A DNA stretch of 64,000 bases from Bacteroidia bacterium (GTDB taxonomy: Bacteria; Bacteroidota; Bacteroidia; J057), in contig JAUIKF010000002.1 of assembly GCA_030430575.1 (NCBI GenBank), forward strand, positions 124,001 to 188,000, written 5' to 3'. The stretch's first letter is position 1. Each line of letters begins with the position of its first letter. Below are positions 54,424 through 64,000 of the stretch, piece by piece. Below the pieces are notes generated by a model. It ran no database searches. It was not told the DNA's origin and was given only the letters and a program-made list of their open reading frames with translations. The position numbers and the translations under genes are program-made.

Positions 54424-54440
54424 TGAGGAGAAGAAAGATA

Positions 54441-54470
54441 AGCCACGGATTACACAGATTATCACGGATT
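54441..54470. repeat. CACGGATT-type dispersed repeat
   Basis: CCACGGATTACACAGATT is followed by ATCACGGATT. This is the (CACGGATTACACAGATT) word repeat seen between genes in many unrelated bacteria. It lies in the 81-bp gap between the T9SS gene and the converging amylomaltase gene, whose flanks GAGGAGAA and TTCTCCTC can also pair. Confidence 0.6.
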
Positions 54471-54504
54471 TCCTTCTTCTATTTTTAATTCTCCATTCTC
54501 CTCC

Positions 54505-57222
54505 TCATCTTCCCGATTGCTTGATCAGGTCTTTCAGGGTTTCGTTGAACCCCTTTTCACCAGCTAAGGCCTCTAAATCGAGATGCATACGATATTGCCA
54601 GTAGTGCTTGGGGTTAGCAGGCACATTGATCCGTTCAACATGGGGATTTTCATTGCGCAAATCACCGTCGATCGCCAATAAATCTTGAAGTGGAAAGATG
54701 GCCCACATAGCTGGAGAGGCCAAGTGCTGTTCCAATACTTCCTGACAAACCCAAGGTTCGCAGTAGAAAGGCGCGTCTCCTGGATGTCCCAATATTTCAT
54801 TGTAAAAGCGCTGAGTGACAGCCCTGTCCTCTTCCCACCAGCCACGGATCGTGGACATATCATGTGAGCTAGGGCTCACGACAGAGAGATAAGGCGCATC
54901 CGCTGGGTGGCCAAAATGACGGCCCGTTTCCTTGGGCATGCGCTGGATCTCAAGGCTCAACATGCCCAACTCTTCCATGACACCTGGCACGCAGTCGGGG
55001 ACCATGCCCAGGTCTTCTCCACACACCAGCATACTGGTGGCAGTTGTGATTTCGGGGAGCTTGGTCATCGCTTCTGACCGCCAAAATTCCTCATGGCGGT
55101 GATAGAAATAGTCCAGATATAAGGCATTGAGTCGCTCGCGTGATCCTGGGTCGAGGTCTTTGAAGGAACTCGTTTGTTGAATAGAGATGCGGGGGTTAAA
55201 AGCCTGTCCATTGGAAAGCGGAGCTTCCAAAAGAAGTACATTTGTGATCAGTTCAAATAGCCCGCTTTTGAGTCGATAATGGATGTCCTTGGTTTCCTGA
55301 CTTGCATCCTCTCCTAGTTTCAGGAGCTGCTCAACCTGGCGTTGGGTGGTGACATGGGATTTCAGGTGAAAGTGGCCGGGTTGGTATTCCTCCAAGAATT
55401 CTCCTTTCACCCATTCTGTCATTTCACCAAACAATCCTTCCAATAAGTGCTCCCGAATATACGGTCGGCACAGGCGGTCATAGTCAAACCAGCCCAGGCG
55501 CTGTTTGATCTCCTCGACACTGAGCGGCAAGGCAGGGTTAAAATGTCCTAACAGCCCGTCTATCGCATGGTAAGGGATTTCCCAAATCCGAAAAAAGCCC
55601 AGGATATGATCTATCCGATACGTGTCGAAGTAAGTCGCCATTTGGCTGAGTCGTGCCCGCCACCAGCTATAACCGTCTTTGGCCATTTCATGCCAATTAT
55701 AGGTGGGGAATCCCCAATTTTGCCCTGCGACGGCAAAGGCGTCTGGCGGTGCGCCTGCCTGGGCATTCATATTGTAGAGGTGGGGAGCCACCCACGCGTC
55801 TACACTATAGCGATAGATACCGATGGGGATATCCCCTTTGAAAACAATGCCTTTGCTACGCGCATATTCAGCTACCTCAAGCAATTGGGTATGGAGGTGG
55901 TATTGGACAAATAAGTGAATGGCAAATTCATCGTAGGTGTCGTTTTCAGGAGAAACGAGCGACGAAATTCGCGCTTCATCATACAAGCTATCAGCTCCCC
56001 ATTTGCTGAAGTCTGGGGTTTCATAGCGGTCGCGAAATGCACAGAATGCGGCATAAGGCAAGAGCCAATCCCTATTTTCTTGAATAAATTTTTGGAACGA
56101 CTTATCTGCTAAAATCTCCTTTTGTTCTTGCGCATAATATAGTCGGATATAGCGCCATTTCGCTTGCATAACCGCTTCATGATCCACGACTGCCAATGCG
56201 TTGAGCCGTTTACGTTCGGCATCAAATTCCTTTTGAAGGGACTTGTCAGTCAATTTGCCCATTTGTTCCACATTCAAGAAAAGCGGATTCAGGGCAAAAA
56301 CGGAAATGGCTGCATAAGGATAACAATCCTCCCAGGTATGGTTCGCCGTGGTATCGTTGATCGGTAAAATCTGGACGAGCTTCAGCTCTGTCTGTACGGC
56401 CCAGTCAATCAAAGCCCGAAGGTCATTGAACTCCCCCGTGCCCATCCCCTGCTGACTTCGCAGGGAAAAAACGGGAATGGCCACGCCCGTTCCCCGCCAA
56501 TTCTCATTGGGATAGCGGAACTGCTCATCTGTATGCACATCTAGCAGGGCTTGCCCATTCAGAGAAATCGGCGACAGCACCCGGTCATCCCCCGCTTCCC
56601 ACCCAATGACACGCTTTTCCGCTTTGTTGTACAGGGCATATTTATACGCGACAGGCGCTGATGGATCTTTGAGCTTGACATTCGCCGCAAAAAGAGGGTA
56701 GTCCTTTTCACTCATAACAACGGCCTTCTCTTCTGCCCAGTCGCCCAAAGCCGGGTCACTCCCCAGTACACACACCGTCTGGTCTGGTGCCAAGCGAGGT
56801 ACAGCGATTTGAAATCGGTGATGTGGGGGTTTTGGGTGGCGCTGGGGCCCTTTTTTTCCATCACGACGCATCAGTACACCTGTAAAGGCCGAGCTAAACC
56901 AAGCGTTTTCAGGCTTGGCATTTTCACGCCAAGCGTCATTTAATCGAAGGGTTTCGTATTTGTCTGCTTTGACAGCAAATTGACGGTTAGCTCCCCATTC
57001 CCACAAAATTCGGCCATCAGGCTCTACCAGAACGTATTTATATGCCACAGAAAATGCCTTTTCACTGGGCAGGTCCACTGAGAGTTCCCATATCCCATCA
57101 TTTTGATAATGCATCTCAGGCGCATCATCCACGTTCCATTGACCAAGTGCAAGGTGATTTCCGACAACTTTGAGGCGCTGGCCCCATTGTGTATGGTAAT
57201 GTATTCGAAAGCAAACTAACAT
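54505..57222 (-). CDS. malQ: 4-alpha-glucanotransferase with tandem CBM20 (DPE2-like)
   Basis: 905 residues from MLVCFRIHYHTQWG; an ATG at 57366 would add 48 unrelated residues before the first CBM20. Two N-terminal starch-binding CBM20 modules (about 1-95 and 120-225; VVGNHLALGQWN, VLGSDPALGDWAEEKA) precede a GH77 domain. Catalytic residues are visible: nucleophile D538 in YRIDHILG, acid/base E736 in VCGEDLG and D788 in SSHDMST. The enzyme transfers glucan chains between maltodextrins, in cytoplasmic glycogen or maltose metabolism. The CBM20-CBM20-GH77 order is that of plant DPE2 and some Bacteroidota enzymes. It stands alone, without other glycogen genes. Confidence 0.93.
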   Translation of the reverse strand: MLVCFRIHYHTQWGQRLKVVGNHLALGQWNVDDAPEMHYQNDGIWELSVDLPSEKAFSVAYKYVLVEPDGRILWEWGANRQFAVKADKYETLRLNDAWRENAKPENAWFSSAFTGVLMRRDGKKGPQRHPKPPHHRFQIAVPRLAPDQTVCVLGSDPALGDWAEEKAVVMSEKDYPLFAANVKLKDPSAPVAYKYALYNKAEKRVIGWEAGDDRVLSPISLNGQALLDVHTDEQFRYPNENWRGTGVAIPVFSLRSQQGMGTGEFNDLRALIDWAVQTELKLVQILPINDTTANHTWEDCYPYAAISVFALNPLFLNVEQMGKLTDKSLQKEFDAERKRLNALAVVDHEAVMQAKWRYIRLYYAQEQKEILADKSFQKFIQENRDWLLPYAAFCAFRDRYETPDFSKWGADSLYDEARISSLVSPENDTYDEFAIHLFVQYHLHTQLLEVAEYARSKGIVFKGDIPIGIYRYSVDAWVAPHLYNMNAQAGAPPDAFAVAGQNWGFPTYNWHEMAKDGYSWWRARLSQMATYFDTYRIDHILGFFRIWEIPYHAIDGLLGHFNPALPLSVEEIKQRLGWFDYDRLCRPYIREHLLEGLFGEMTEWVKGEFLEEYQPGHFHLKSHVTTQRQVEQLLKLGEDASQETKDIHYRLKSGLFELITNVLLLEAPLSNGQAFNPRISIQQTSSFKDLDPGSRERLNALYLDYFYHRHEEFWRSEAMTKLPEITTATSMLVCGEDLGMVPDCVPGVMEELGMLSLEIQRMPKETGRHFGHPADAPYLSVVSPSSHDMSTIRGWWEEDRAVTQRFYNEILGHPGDAPFYCEPWVCQEVLEQHLASPAMWAIFPLQDLLAIDGDLRNENPHVERINVPANPKHYWQYRMHLDLEALAGEKGFNETLKDLIKQSGR

Positions 57223-57396
57223 AGAGAGGGCGACTTGTAAAGTTGATACAAGGCCCAAAGTTAGGAAGAATTGAGGGAAAACGTAGGAACTAATTTTGAA
57301 TGAAGGAATAGGAATTTTTGAATAAAAGAATGGGTTCCAGTCTTTTATCATTTCCAATAGTTCCATTTATTTTTCAGATTTCCCCTAACCCTTACG

Positions 57397-57735
57397 CTAT
57401 AGACTCACAAAGCCCAATGCCTCCAGCGCTTCGATATCTTCTTCTTCCACAGTGAGGGTAAATACCTTTCCTGTAGGGCAATCACACGCCAGACACGTTA
57501 TGATGTCCTGATCCCCATTAAACAGTAAGTCAGAAACATCAATAGACCGCTCGGCGAGGTAAGCACTCAGCAAAGCGACTTGCTTGTCATCATCCTGGTC
57601 ATAACCCCAGGGATCATTGCACTGTGTCTGGTCATAGCGGAAGTCAAGCACAGGCAAGACGGGTTCTGTGTCCCCACAGCTCGTCAAGAAGGAAAAAGAC
57701 AGAATTGTCACCAAGGCAAATAGGATCGTTTTCAT
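57397..57735 (-). CDS. Small lipoprotein of unknown function
   Basis: 112 residues. Signal peptide with lipobox FLTSC (cysteine 20). The mature part is short and acidic (QDDDKQVALLSAYLAERSIDV, EEEDIEALEALGFVSL) and has cysteines in TCLACDC. The ending IEALEALGF is a common C-terminal motif of small FKBP-linked or prolyl-isomerase-like Bacteroidota lipoproteins, but no family is certain. Its upstream region contains a G-rich tract. It is followed by the amylomaltase gene in the same direction. Confidence 0.6.
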   Translation of the reverse strand: MKTILFALVTILSFSFLTSCGDTEPVLPVLDFRYDQTQCNDPWGYDQDDDKQVALLSAYLAERSIDVSDLLFNGDQDIITCLACDCPTGKVFTLTVEEEDIEALEALGFVSL

Positions 57736-57772
57736 AATGAGAAAAGGTTTTAATTGGTTTTGCCAAGAAGAC

Positions 57773-57852
57773 GGGGGGATGGGGGCGGAACGCTGCCTGG
57801 TGAGGTGGGGCGCTGAGCAAGCGTGTTGGGGGGGCGGGGAAGTGTGTGGGGG
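57773..57852 (+). other. G-rich tract upstream of the small lipoprotein gene
   Basis: Six runs of 4-7 guanines on the plus strand (57773-57778, 57781-57785, 57807-57810, 57828-57834, 57836-57839 and 57848-57852) within 80 bp. This could fold as a G-quadruplex. The coding (minus) strand is C-rich here, which would be the 5' leader of the lipoprotein mRNA. The rest of 57736-57991 contains no gene. Confidence 0.55.
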
Positions 57853-57991
57853 AAACTCGTGTGGTTTTTAATTAGGAGTGGTTTGTATTATTTTCCGATA
57901 TTGTGATAATAAGAAGTGAGAGGACGGGCAAATACAGCACCGTGATATTGAGTCCCATTACAGGCAGGATATAAATGTAAAATAAATAACA

Positions 57992-58900
57992 ATGATCCCA
58001 GATTATCAATCAATAATGCTTCCTCTATTAAAGATTATTTCTGATGATAAGGTATATAGATTCAGAAACCTAATTGATGAATTGTCAACAGAGTTTCAAT
58101 TAAGTGAAGATGAACAAAAGGAATTATTGCCTAGTGGACAACAACCCATTTTTGATAATAGAGTTGGTTGGGCAAACACTTACTTAAAGAAGGCTGGGTT
58201 GATAAAATCTGAAAAAAGGGGGTATCTCCAAATTACAGAATTAGGGCACAAAGTTCTTGCCGATAATCCTCCCAAAATCAATGTTAAGTTTTTAAGACAG
58301 TTTGAGAGTTTCAAAGAATTTGCTAAGGTTAAAAAGAATGGGACCACGAAAACAAGAGAAATCAAGGACATTATAGAAGAAGAACAAACTCCAGAAGAAA
58401 TGCTGGAGTATGCACATCAAAAACTGACAAATGACTTGTCACAAGAATTAATCGAAACGATTAAAGGATGTTCACCAAGATTCTTTGAAAGATTAGTTAT
58501 CGATTTGCTATTATCTATGGGATACGGAGGGTCTAGAGCGGATGCAGGAAAGGCAATAGGCAAATCTAATGATGGAGGAATAGATGGGATAATTAAAGAA
58601 GACAAGCTAGGGTTAGACATCATTTATGTCCAAGCGAAAAGATGGGAGAACACAGTTCCTACAAGAGAAGTAAGAGATTTTGCTGGAGCATTACTTGCAA
58701 AGAAAGCGAAAAAAGGCATCTTCATTACTACATCCGATTTTCCTAAAAGCGCAATCGAATTTGTGAGTCAAATTGAACCCAAATTGATATTGATTGATGG
58801 AGGTAGACTAGGTGAATTAATGATAGAGTTTGACGTGGGGGTATCACCTCAAACAATTTATAAAATTAAAAGAATTGATAGTGACTATTTCGAAGAATAA
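57992..58900 (+). CDS. Mrr-type restriction endonuclease
   Basis: 302 residues. An N-terminal winged-helix Mrr_N-like domain (about 1-95; GWANTYLKKAGLIKSEKRGY) is followed by an Mrr catalytic domain. The PD-(D/E)xK core is D198 in GGIDG and Q214-A-K216 in YVQAKRW, and SMGYGG before it is also typical. Mrr family enzymes cut methylated DNA as type IV restriction systems without a partner methylase. No methylase or specificity gene is nearby. The gene is visibly richer in A+T than its neighbours, which suggests recent acquisition. It starts 256 bp after a G-rich gap. Confidence 0.9.
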   Translation: MIPDYQSIMLPLLKIISDDKVYRFRNLIDELSTEFQLSEDEQKELLPSGQQPIFDNRVGWANTYLKKAGLIKSEKRGYLQITELGHKVLADNPPKINVKFLRQFESFKEFAKVKKNGTTKTREIKDIIEEEQTPEEMLEYAHQKLTNDLSQELIETIKGCSPRFFERLVIDLLLSMGYGGSRADAGKAIGKSNDGGIDGIIKEDKLGLDIIYVQAKRWENTVPTREVRDFAGALLAKKAKKGIFITTSDFPKSAIEFVSQIEPKLILIDGGRLGELMIEFDVGVSPQTIYKIKRIDSDYFEE

Positions 58901-58911
58901 AAAGCAACATC

Positions 58912-59370
58912 ATGGGAACTCTCCTTTTATCCTTACTTCTCACCGCAGCCCTCGTCTTTGTTGGTTTATATTTTTTGTATAAAAGACAAAATGCCAGTGT
59001 AAATCCCACAAGCAGGGCCTCCTATTGGCTCATTGCCATTATCGCCACGCCAACCATTTATGCAGGGGCTATATTTCTATGGTTTTTATCCACCTCCTCC
59101 TATGAGGCGAAAGTCTTTGACCAAGAGGCATGGGCAGCAAATCAAGAGACGAGGTACGAATATGTAGATGATCTGATAGCGGGGAAAAAGCTAATTGGTT
59201 TGACAAGTAGTGAATTGAAAAGTATGCTAGGGAAGGTAGACCACGAGGATGATTCTACCCTGACTTTTTACATCGGATATTCTCCCAAAAAATTCATGAA
59301 CATGGCCCCTGACTGGCTAGTCGCCTATTTGAAGGATGGAGTGGTTCGGGAGGTTTTTGTAGAGGAATAA
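58912..59370 (+). CDS. Small membrane protein with periplasmic domain
   Basis: 152 residues. Two hydrophobic helices (about 3-22 and 41-60) are followed by a soluble part with DDLIAGKKLIGLTSSELKSMLGKVD, resembling the small BamE/SmpA-like motif (GxTxxEvxxxLGxP), then YSPKKFMNMAPDWLVAY. It begins 11 bp after the Mrr gene, so cotranscription is possible, but its base composition is closer to the other neighbours than to Mrr. Function unknown; an accessory role for Mrr is not supported by known examples. Confidence 0.7.
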   Translation: MGTLLLSLLLTAALVFVGLYFLYKRQNASVNPTSRASYWLIAIIATPTIYAGAIFLWFLSTSSYEAKVFDQEAWAANQETRYEYVDDLIAGKKLIGLTSSELKSMLGKVDHEDDSTLTFYIGYSPKKFMNMAPDWLVAYLKDGVVREVFVEE

Positions 59371-59371
59371 A

Positions 59372-59401
59372 AAAAGGCAGCCCGTTTCCAGACTACCTTT
59401 T
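59372..59401. terminator. Imperfect hairpin between converging genes
   Basis: AAAAGGCAG (59372-59380) and CTACCTTTT (59393-59401) pair with one mismatch around CCCGTTTCCAGA. It starts just after the stop of the membrane-protein gene and before the katG stop, so it may terminate either transcript. Confidence 0.45.
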
Positions 59402-59427
59402 CATTTTATCCTAAAAATAGGACTTCC

Positions 59428-61776
<2,349 letters not shown>

Positions 61777-61804
61777 TTAAAAGGCATATTGATGCCCCAA
61801 TTAT

Positions 61805-62818
61805 TTAATAATAACCAGCCCCCTTTATTTCATAATTAAGAGTTTCCCCTAAAAGAATAGATTTCATGATTTCTAATTGCCCCCAAATATCTCTATCAGA
61901 ACCGTAGGCAAAATCAACTCGGTGATCTGTAAAATTATCCGCTAATTCGTCTGCTAATCCATTGCCTATGATAACGAACTGTGCAATGTTCTTTGCGCTT
62001 TTTAAGTATTGGTATAACTCATCGATGAGTCCATGGGGATTAGGAGGTGTAACATTAACTATGTAGGGAAGTAAATTCAACTGTTGTGTCAACACAGGTA
62101 AGGTGTCACCCAGTTCCTCCCAACGATACCCGCTAGACCAAGATGCTGGTATTACAATAGAGGCTTGGAATCTTTCACATAATTGTATAAGGAAATGATA
62201 AAATTTCTCAAGCACACTATTCTCCATTTGGAGAAGTATTTCTAACTGAAGAAATATGACTTTAGCTGAATATTGCCTAAAGAAAGGATATTGCGCTTGG
62301 GTTAAGATTTGAAAGGCTTGTTCAAAATGTTTCCTTTCTAGGCGAATGGCCGTCTGTACAAATTTTTTTGGGAATTTTTTTTGGTAATCTGAAATAAAAT
62401 CGTCGTCGATGATGACAAATTTTTCAATACTTGGATGATTATTCAAATACTGCTGGATTTCATTGGCCCTAGAATTGGGAAGTGGCAAAACGGGAGTAAA
62501 GTCAACTAAAAAAGTATCCAAATCATGAATACTCATTAGGGTTTTCATATCTTTTAAAGACTTACTTTTTCGCCAACTAGATGATAACACGATTTTCGCG
62601 CCCATCTCATTGCAGAGTAAATGAAGATAATTAATAGCAGGAAGCCACCAATCATAGTAAACTGCTCCAACATCATACTCATCCAATTGTAGAAAGTGAG
62701 AATCATTCTTTTCATTGGCTAAGCGTTTCATGAGACTCTTTCTGTCATGTTGGAATCGGAATTGGCTTCCAGTTTGCAAAACGCCGTCAATATCTAGGAA
62801 AATTACTGTTTTCATCAT
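61805..62818 (-). CDS. Tandem HAD-like protein, second copy without catalytic residues
   Basis: 337 residues. The N-terminal half is a HAD-like hydrolase: D9 and D11 in FLDIDGVL, KIVLSSSWR (75-83) and the acidic motif FVIIDDD (134-140), close to the small HAD domains seen in Swiss-army-knife RNA-repair and nucleotidase-like proteins. Residues 187-290 repeat the same order: VIFLQLEILL (187-196), SIVIPASWSS (220-229) and FVIIGNGLAD (281-290). The first aspartates are Q191 and E193, and D138/D139 are G285/N286, so the second copy should be inactive. The first copy probably dephosphorylates an unknown substrate. No pathway neighbours. Confidence 0.8.
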   Translation of the reverse strand: MMKTVIFLDIDGVLQTGSQFRFQHDRKSLMKRLANEKNDSHFLQLDEYDVGAVYYDWWLPAINYLHLLCNEMGAKIVLSSSWRKSKSLKDMKTLMSIHDLDTFLVDFTPVLPLPNSRANEIQQYLNNHPSIEKFVIIDDDFISDYQKKFPKKFVQTAIRLERKHFEQAFQILTQAQYPFFRQYSAKVIFLQLEILLQMENSVLEKFYHFLIQLCERFQASIVIPASWSSGYRWEELGDTLPVLTQQLNLLPYIVNVTPPNPHGLIDELYQYLKSAKNIAQFVIIGNGLADELADNFTDHRVDFAYGSDRDIWGQLEIMKSILLGETLNYEIKGAGYY

Positions 62819-62855
62819 AAAAGGAGTTTACATCTCTGCTAGGAGTTAGCAGTTT

Positions 62856-64000
62856 TTAATTTTCTACCCTAAACCCAATTTCCAACTTGCCAGCCTCGTT
62901 CTCGTCCCCCATCGCCTGATCAAACAGGCGCGCTGTCGTATTGCCTGCCAGGTCCTCTAGCAGGGGATCGATGTAAAGGAGGTAATCTCCTTGAATCCAG
63001 GGGCTTTCTGGAGAAAAGTTCCAGCTTTTTCCATCCTCAGTGACTTCAATTGTCCCATTGATCACCTCTTCTTTGTATATCACCATGAGCATGCGTTGGA
63101 GCAAGGCGTGATCCAGAGATTCGTCAAATTGCACATGCAATGCTTCCTGCGTGCCTGCTGAAGGTGGGGTAATATGCCAAGCAGTTGGCTGAATACGCTC
63201 GCGGTCATCCGCCCACACCCAAAAGCATTTTTGGTAGGACTGGGCGAGTGCTCGCCCCAGGGCGTCATGCCACGTCGAGGCGATCTCCAGGCAATAGCGA
63301 TTGCCTGGGGTGAGGATAGGGCCCGCTCCTTCTCGGAAAGCAAGCCCTTGCTTGATGCGGCCAGGATGAAGGAGTAGGGTCATCCGCTGCCCTGCTGAAT
63401 CCCAGAGAGCGGGTTTCATTTCCACAAATGCCTGGGATACCTCCTGTCCTTCACTATCCACCAACCGAACAGACTGATAGCCTTGAGAGCGATTCATCGC
63501 GGCTGAAAAATGGAGATAAAATTTCAGCAGATTGGCAGGAAGGGTATCTGATGTGGGGTAAATGTGGGTTAAAGTCGTAGGGGCTTTTTTTTGTGAAGGG
63601 AGTTCAAAAGTGTATGTAAGGTTTTGAGGACCTGATACAGGACAGCCGAGAAGGGCAGTCAGGGTGTCTATTTGTACAAGGGTAAAATAGGGTTGTGCGG
63701 CCATCCACGCAAACTGCGGGGTGAAAGTAAAGGCATTGCCCACTCGCTCGTATTCTCCAAGGATGGGATAGGCTTGGAGCTCAACTTCAGGCAGGCTATC
63801 GCCTACATACACCTTCCAGACCCGCTTCCAAGCGGCTTCCGTCAACGGACCGGCTGTCAGCCGATCTTGGAGGCAAGCAGACAAGCCCTGAAGCGTGAGC
63901 TTCCCCGATTGGGAATCAAAGGTGATTGTGGGAGCAGATGCAGTAATCCCCTTTTGCCCATTACACCCAGCCAAGAGCACAATGACACCCCATATCAGCC
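62856..64000 (-). CDS. Ig-like lipoprotein (5' end beyond window)
   Basis: The frame is open to the window edge, so the start is missing; a GTG at 63980 is in the middle of the signal peptide LIWGVIVLLAGC. The lipobox LLAGC gives the lipidated cysteine. The mature part (about 370 residues) includes an SbsA/Big_5-like Ig domain, IYPTSDTLPANLLKFYLHFSA and VRLVDSEGQEV, and a second similar one, ITPPSAGTQEALHVQFDESL, which often follows in Bacteroidota cell-surface lipoproteins. It is probably on the outer membrane surface or in the periplasm. Function unknown. Confidence 0.75.
   Translation of the reverse strand, partial: LIWGVIVLLAGCNGQKGITASAPTITFDSQSGKLTLQGLSACLQDRLTAGPLTEAAWKRVWKVYVGDSLPEVELQAYPILGEYERVGNAFTFTPQFAWMAAQPYFTLVQIDTLTALLGCPVSGPQNLTYTFELPSQKKAPTTLTHIYPTSDTLPANLLKFYLHFSAAMNRSQGYQSVRLVDSEGQEVSQAFVEMKPALWDSAGQRMTLLLHPGRIKQGLAFREGAGPILTPGNRYCLEIASTWHDALGRALAQSYQKCFWVWADDRERIQPTAWHITPPSAGTQEALHVQFDESLDHALLQRMLMVIYKEEVINGTIEVTEDGKSWNFSPESPWIQGDYLLYIDPLLEDLAGNTTARLFDQAMGDENEAGKLEIGFRVEN

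Overview
The window looks like chromosomal DNA of a Bacteroidota bacterium, most likely of the Saprospirales (Lewinella / Haliscomenobacter / Saprospira type). The signs are type IX secretion (T9SS) sorting tails of both type A (CotH-like protein, propeller protein at 53.2 kb) and type B (the 2757-residue gliding-type protein), an IPTM-S-E-W C-terminal tail, many signal peptides ending in AQ, Bacteroidota promoter boxes (TAnnTTTG, in one case with a well-spaced TTTG), and very weak ribosome binding sites. The taxonomic placement is inference from protein style, not from a marker gene.

Layout. 1-2.5 kb: 5' part of a large secreted MAM-repeat protein. 2.7-4.2 kb: envelope-anchored beta-helix-like protein. 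4.5-9.1 kb: DPP-IV-type peptidase, recF and a flavin reductase, separated by repeats. 9.4-12.8 kb: fumarase C and a GT39-type membrane glycosyltransferase. 12.8-16.8 kb: a secreted propeller-like protein with a small membrane protein, diverging from a secreted seven-bladed propeller/caspase protein. 16.8-21 kb: short-chain dehydrogenase, a Nat-type ABC exporter pair and a thioredoxin-TPR chaperone. 21-27.4 kb: a TPR-CHAT protein, a PKD/DUF11-like anchored protein, and a lipoprotein/outer-membrane pair with overlapping start and stop. 27.6-35.1 kb: RRM protein, 2OG-Fe oxygenase, lipoprotein, MeaB GTPase, CotH kinase with T9SS tail, an orphan protein and a lipoprotein sulfatase. 35.1-43.6 kb: membrane patatin, HNH nuclease, NlpC/P60 peptidase, lipid A deacylase, aroQ, lipoprotein, MATE exporter and a stand-alone RQC-HRDC protein. 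43.9-52.2 kb: one giant Ig-repeat adhesin-like gene. 52.4-64 kb: AlbA_2 regulator, T9SS propeller protein, CBM20-GH77 amylomaltase, small lipoprotein, solitary Mrr-type nuclease, small membrane protein, KatG, a tandem HAD protein and the 3' part of an Ig-like lipoprotein gene.

Most genes are single transcription units of general metabolism or envelope biology. Clear operon-like pairs are the ABC ATPase/permease, the two genes overlapping at 26.84 kb, and the two genes at 12.8-14.5 kb. No tRNA, rRNA, insertion sequence, prophage or CRISPR array was recognised.

The least ordinary feature is between the genes. Many gaps carry hairpins or runs built from short words (AATGATAGAATGA, ACTTCCTTGTTC, TTCAA, AATTGATT), and exact 13-18 bp words recur at unrelated loci tens of kb apart. 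Some supply terminators, one supplies a start codon, and one runs into a C-terminus. Separate GC-rich repeats (a tandem element at the recF end with a compensated base pair, and a repeat translated inside a signal peptide) add to this. Other points of interest are the three-domain super-repeat of the giant gene, a HAD protein whose second half lacks the catalytic aspartates, a helicase-less RecQ C-terminus, and a possible structured RNA with its own terminator at 43.6-43.8 kb.
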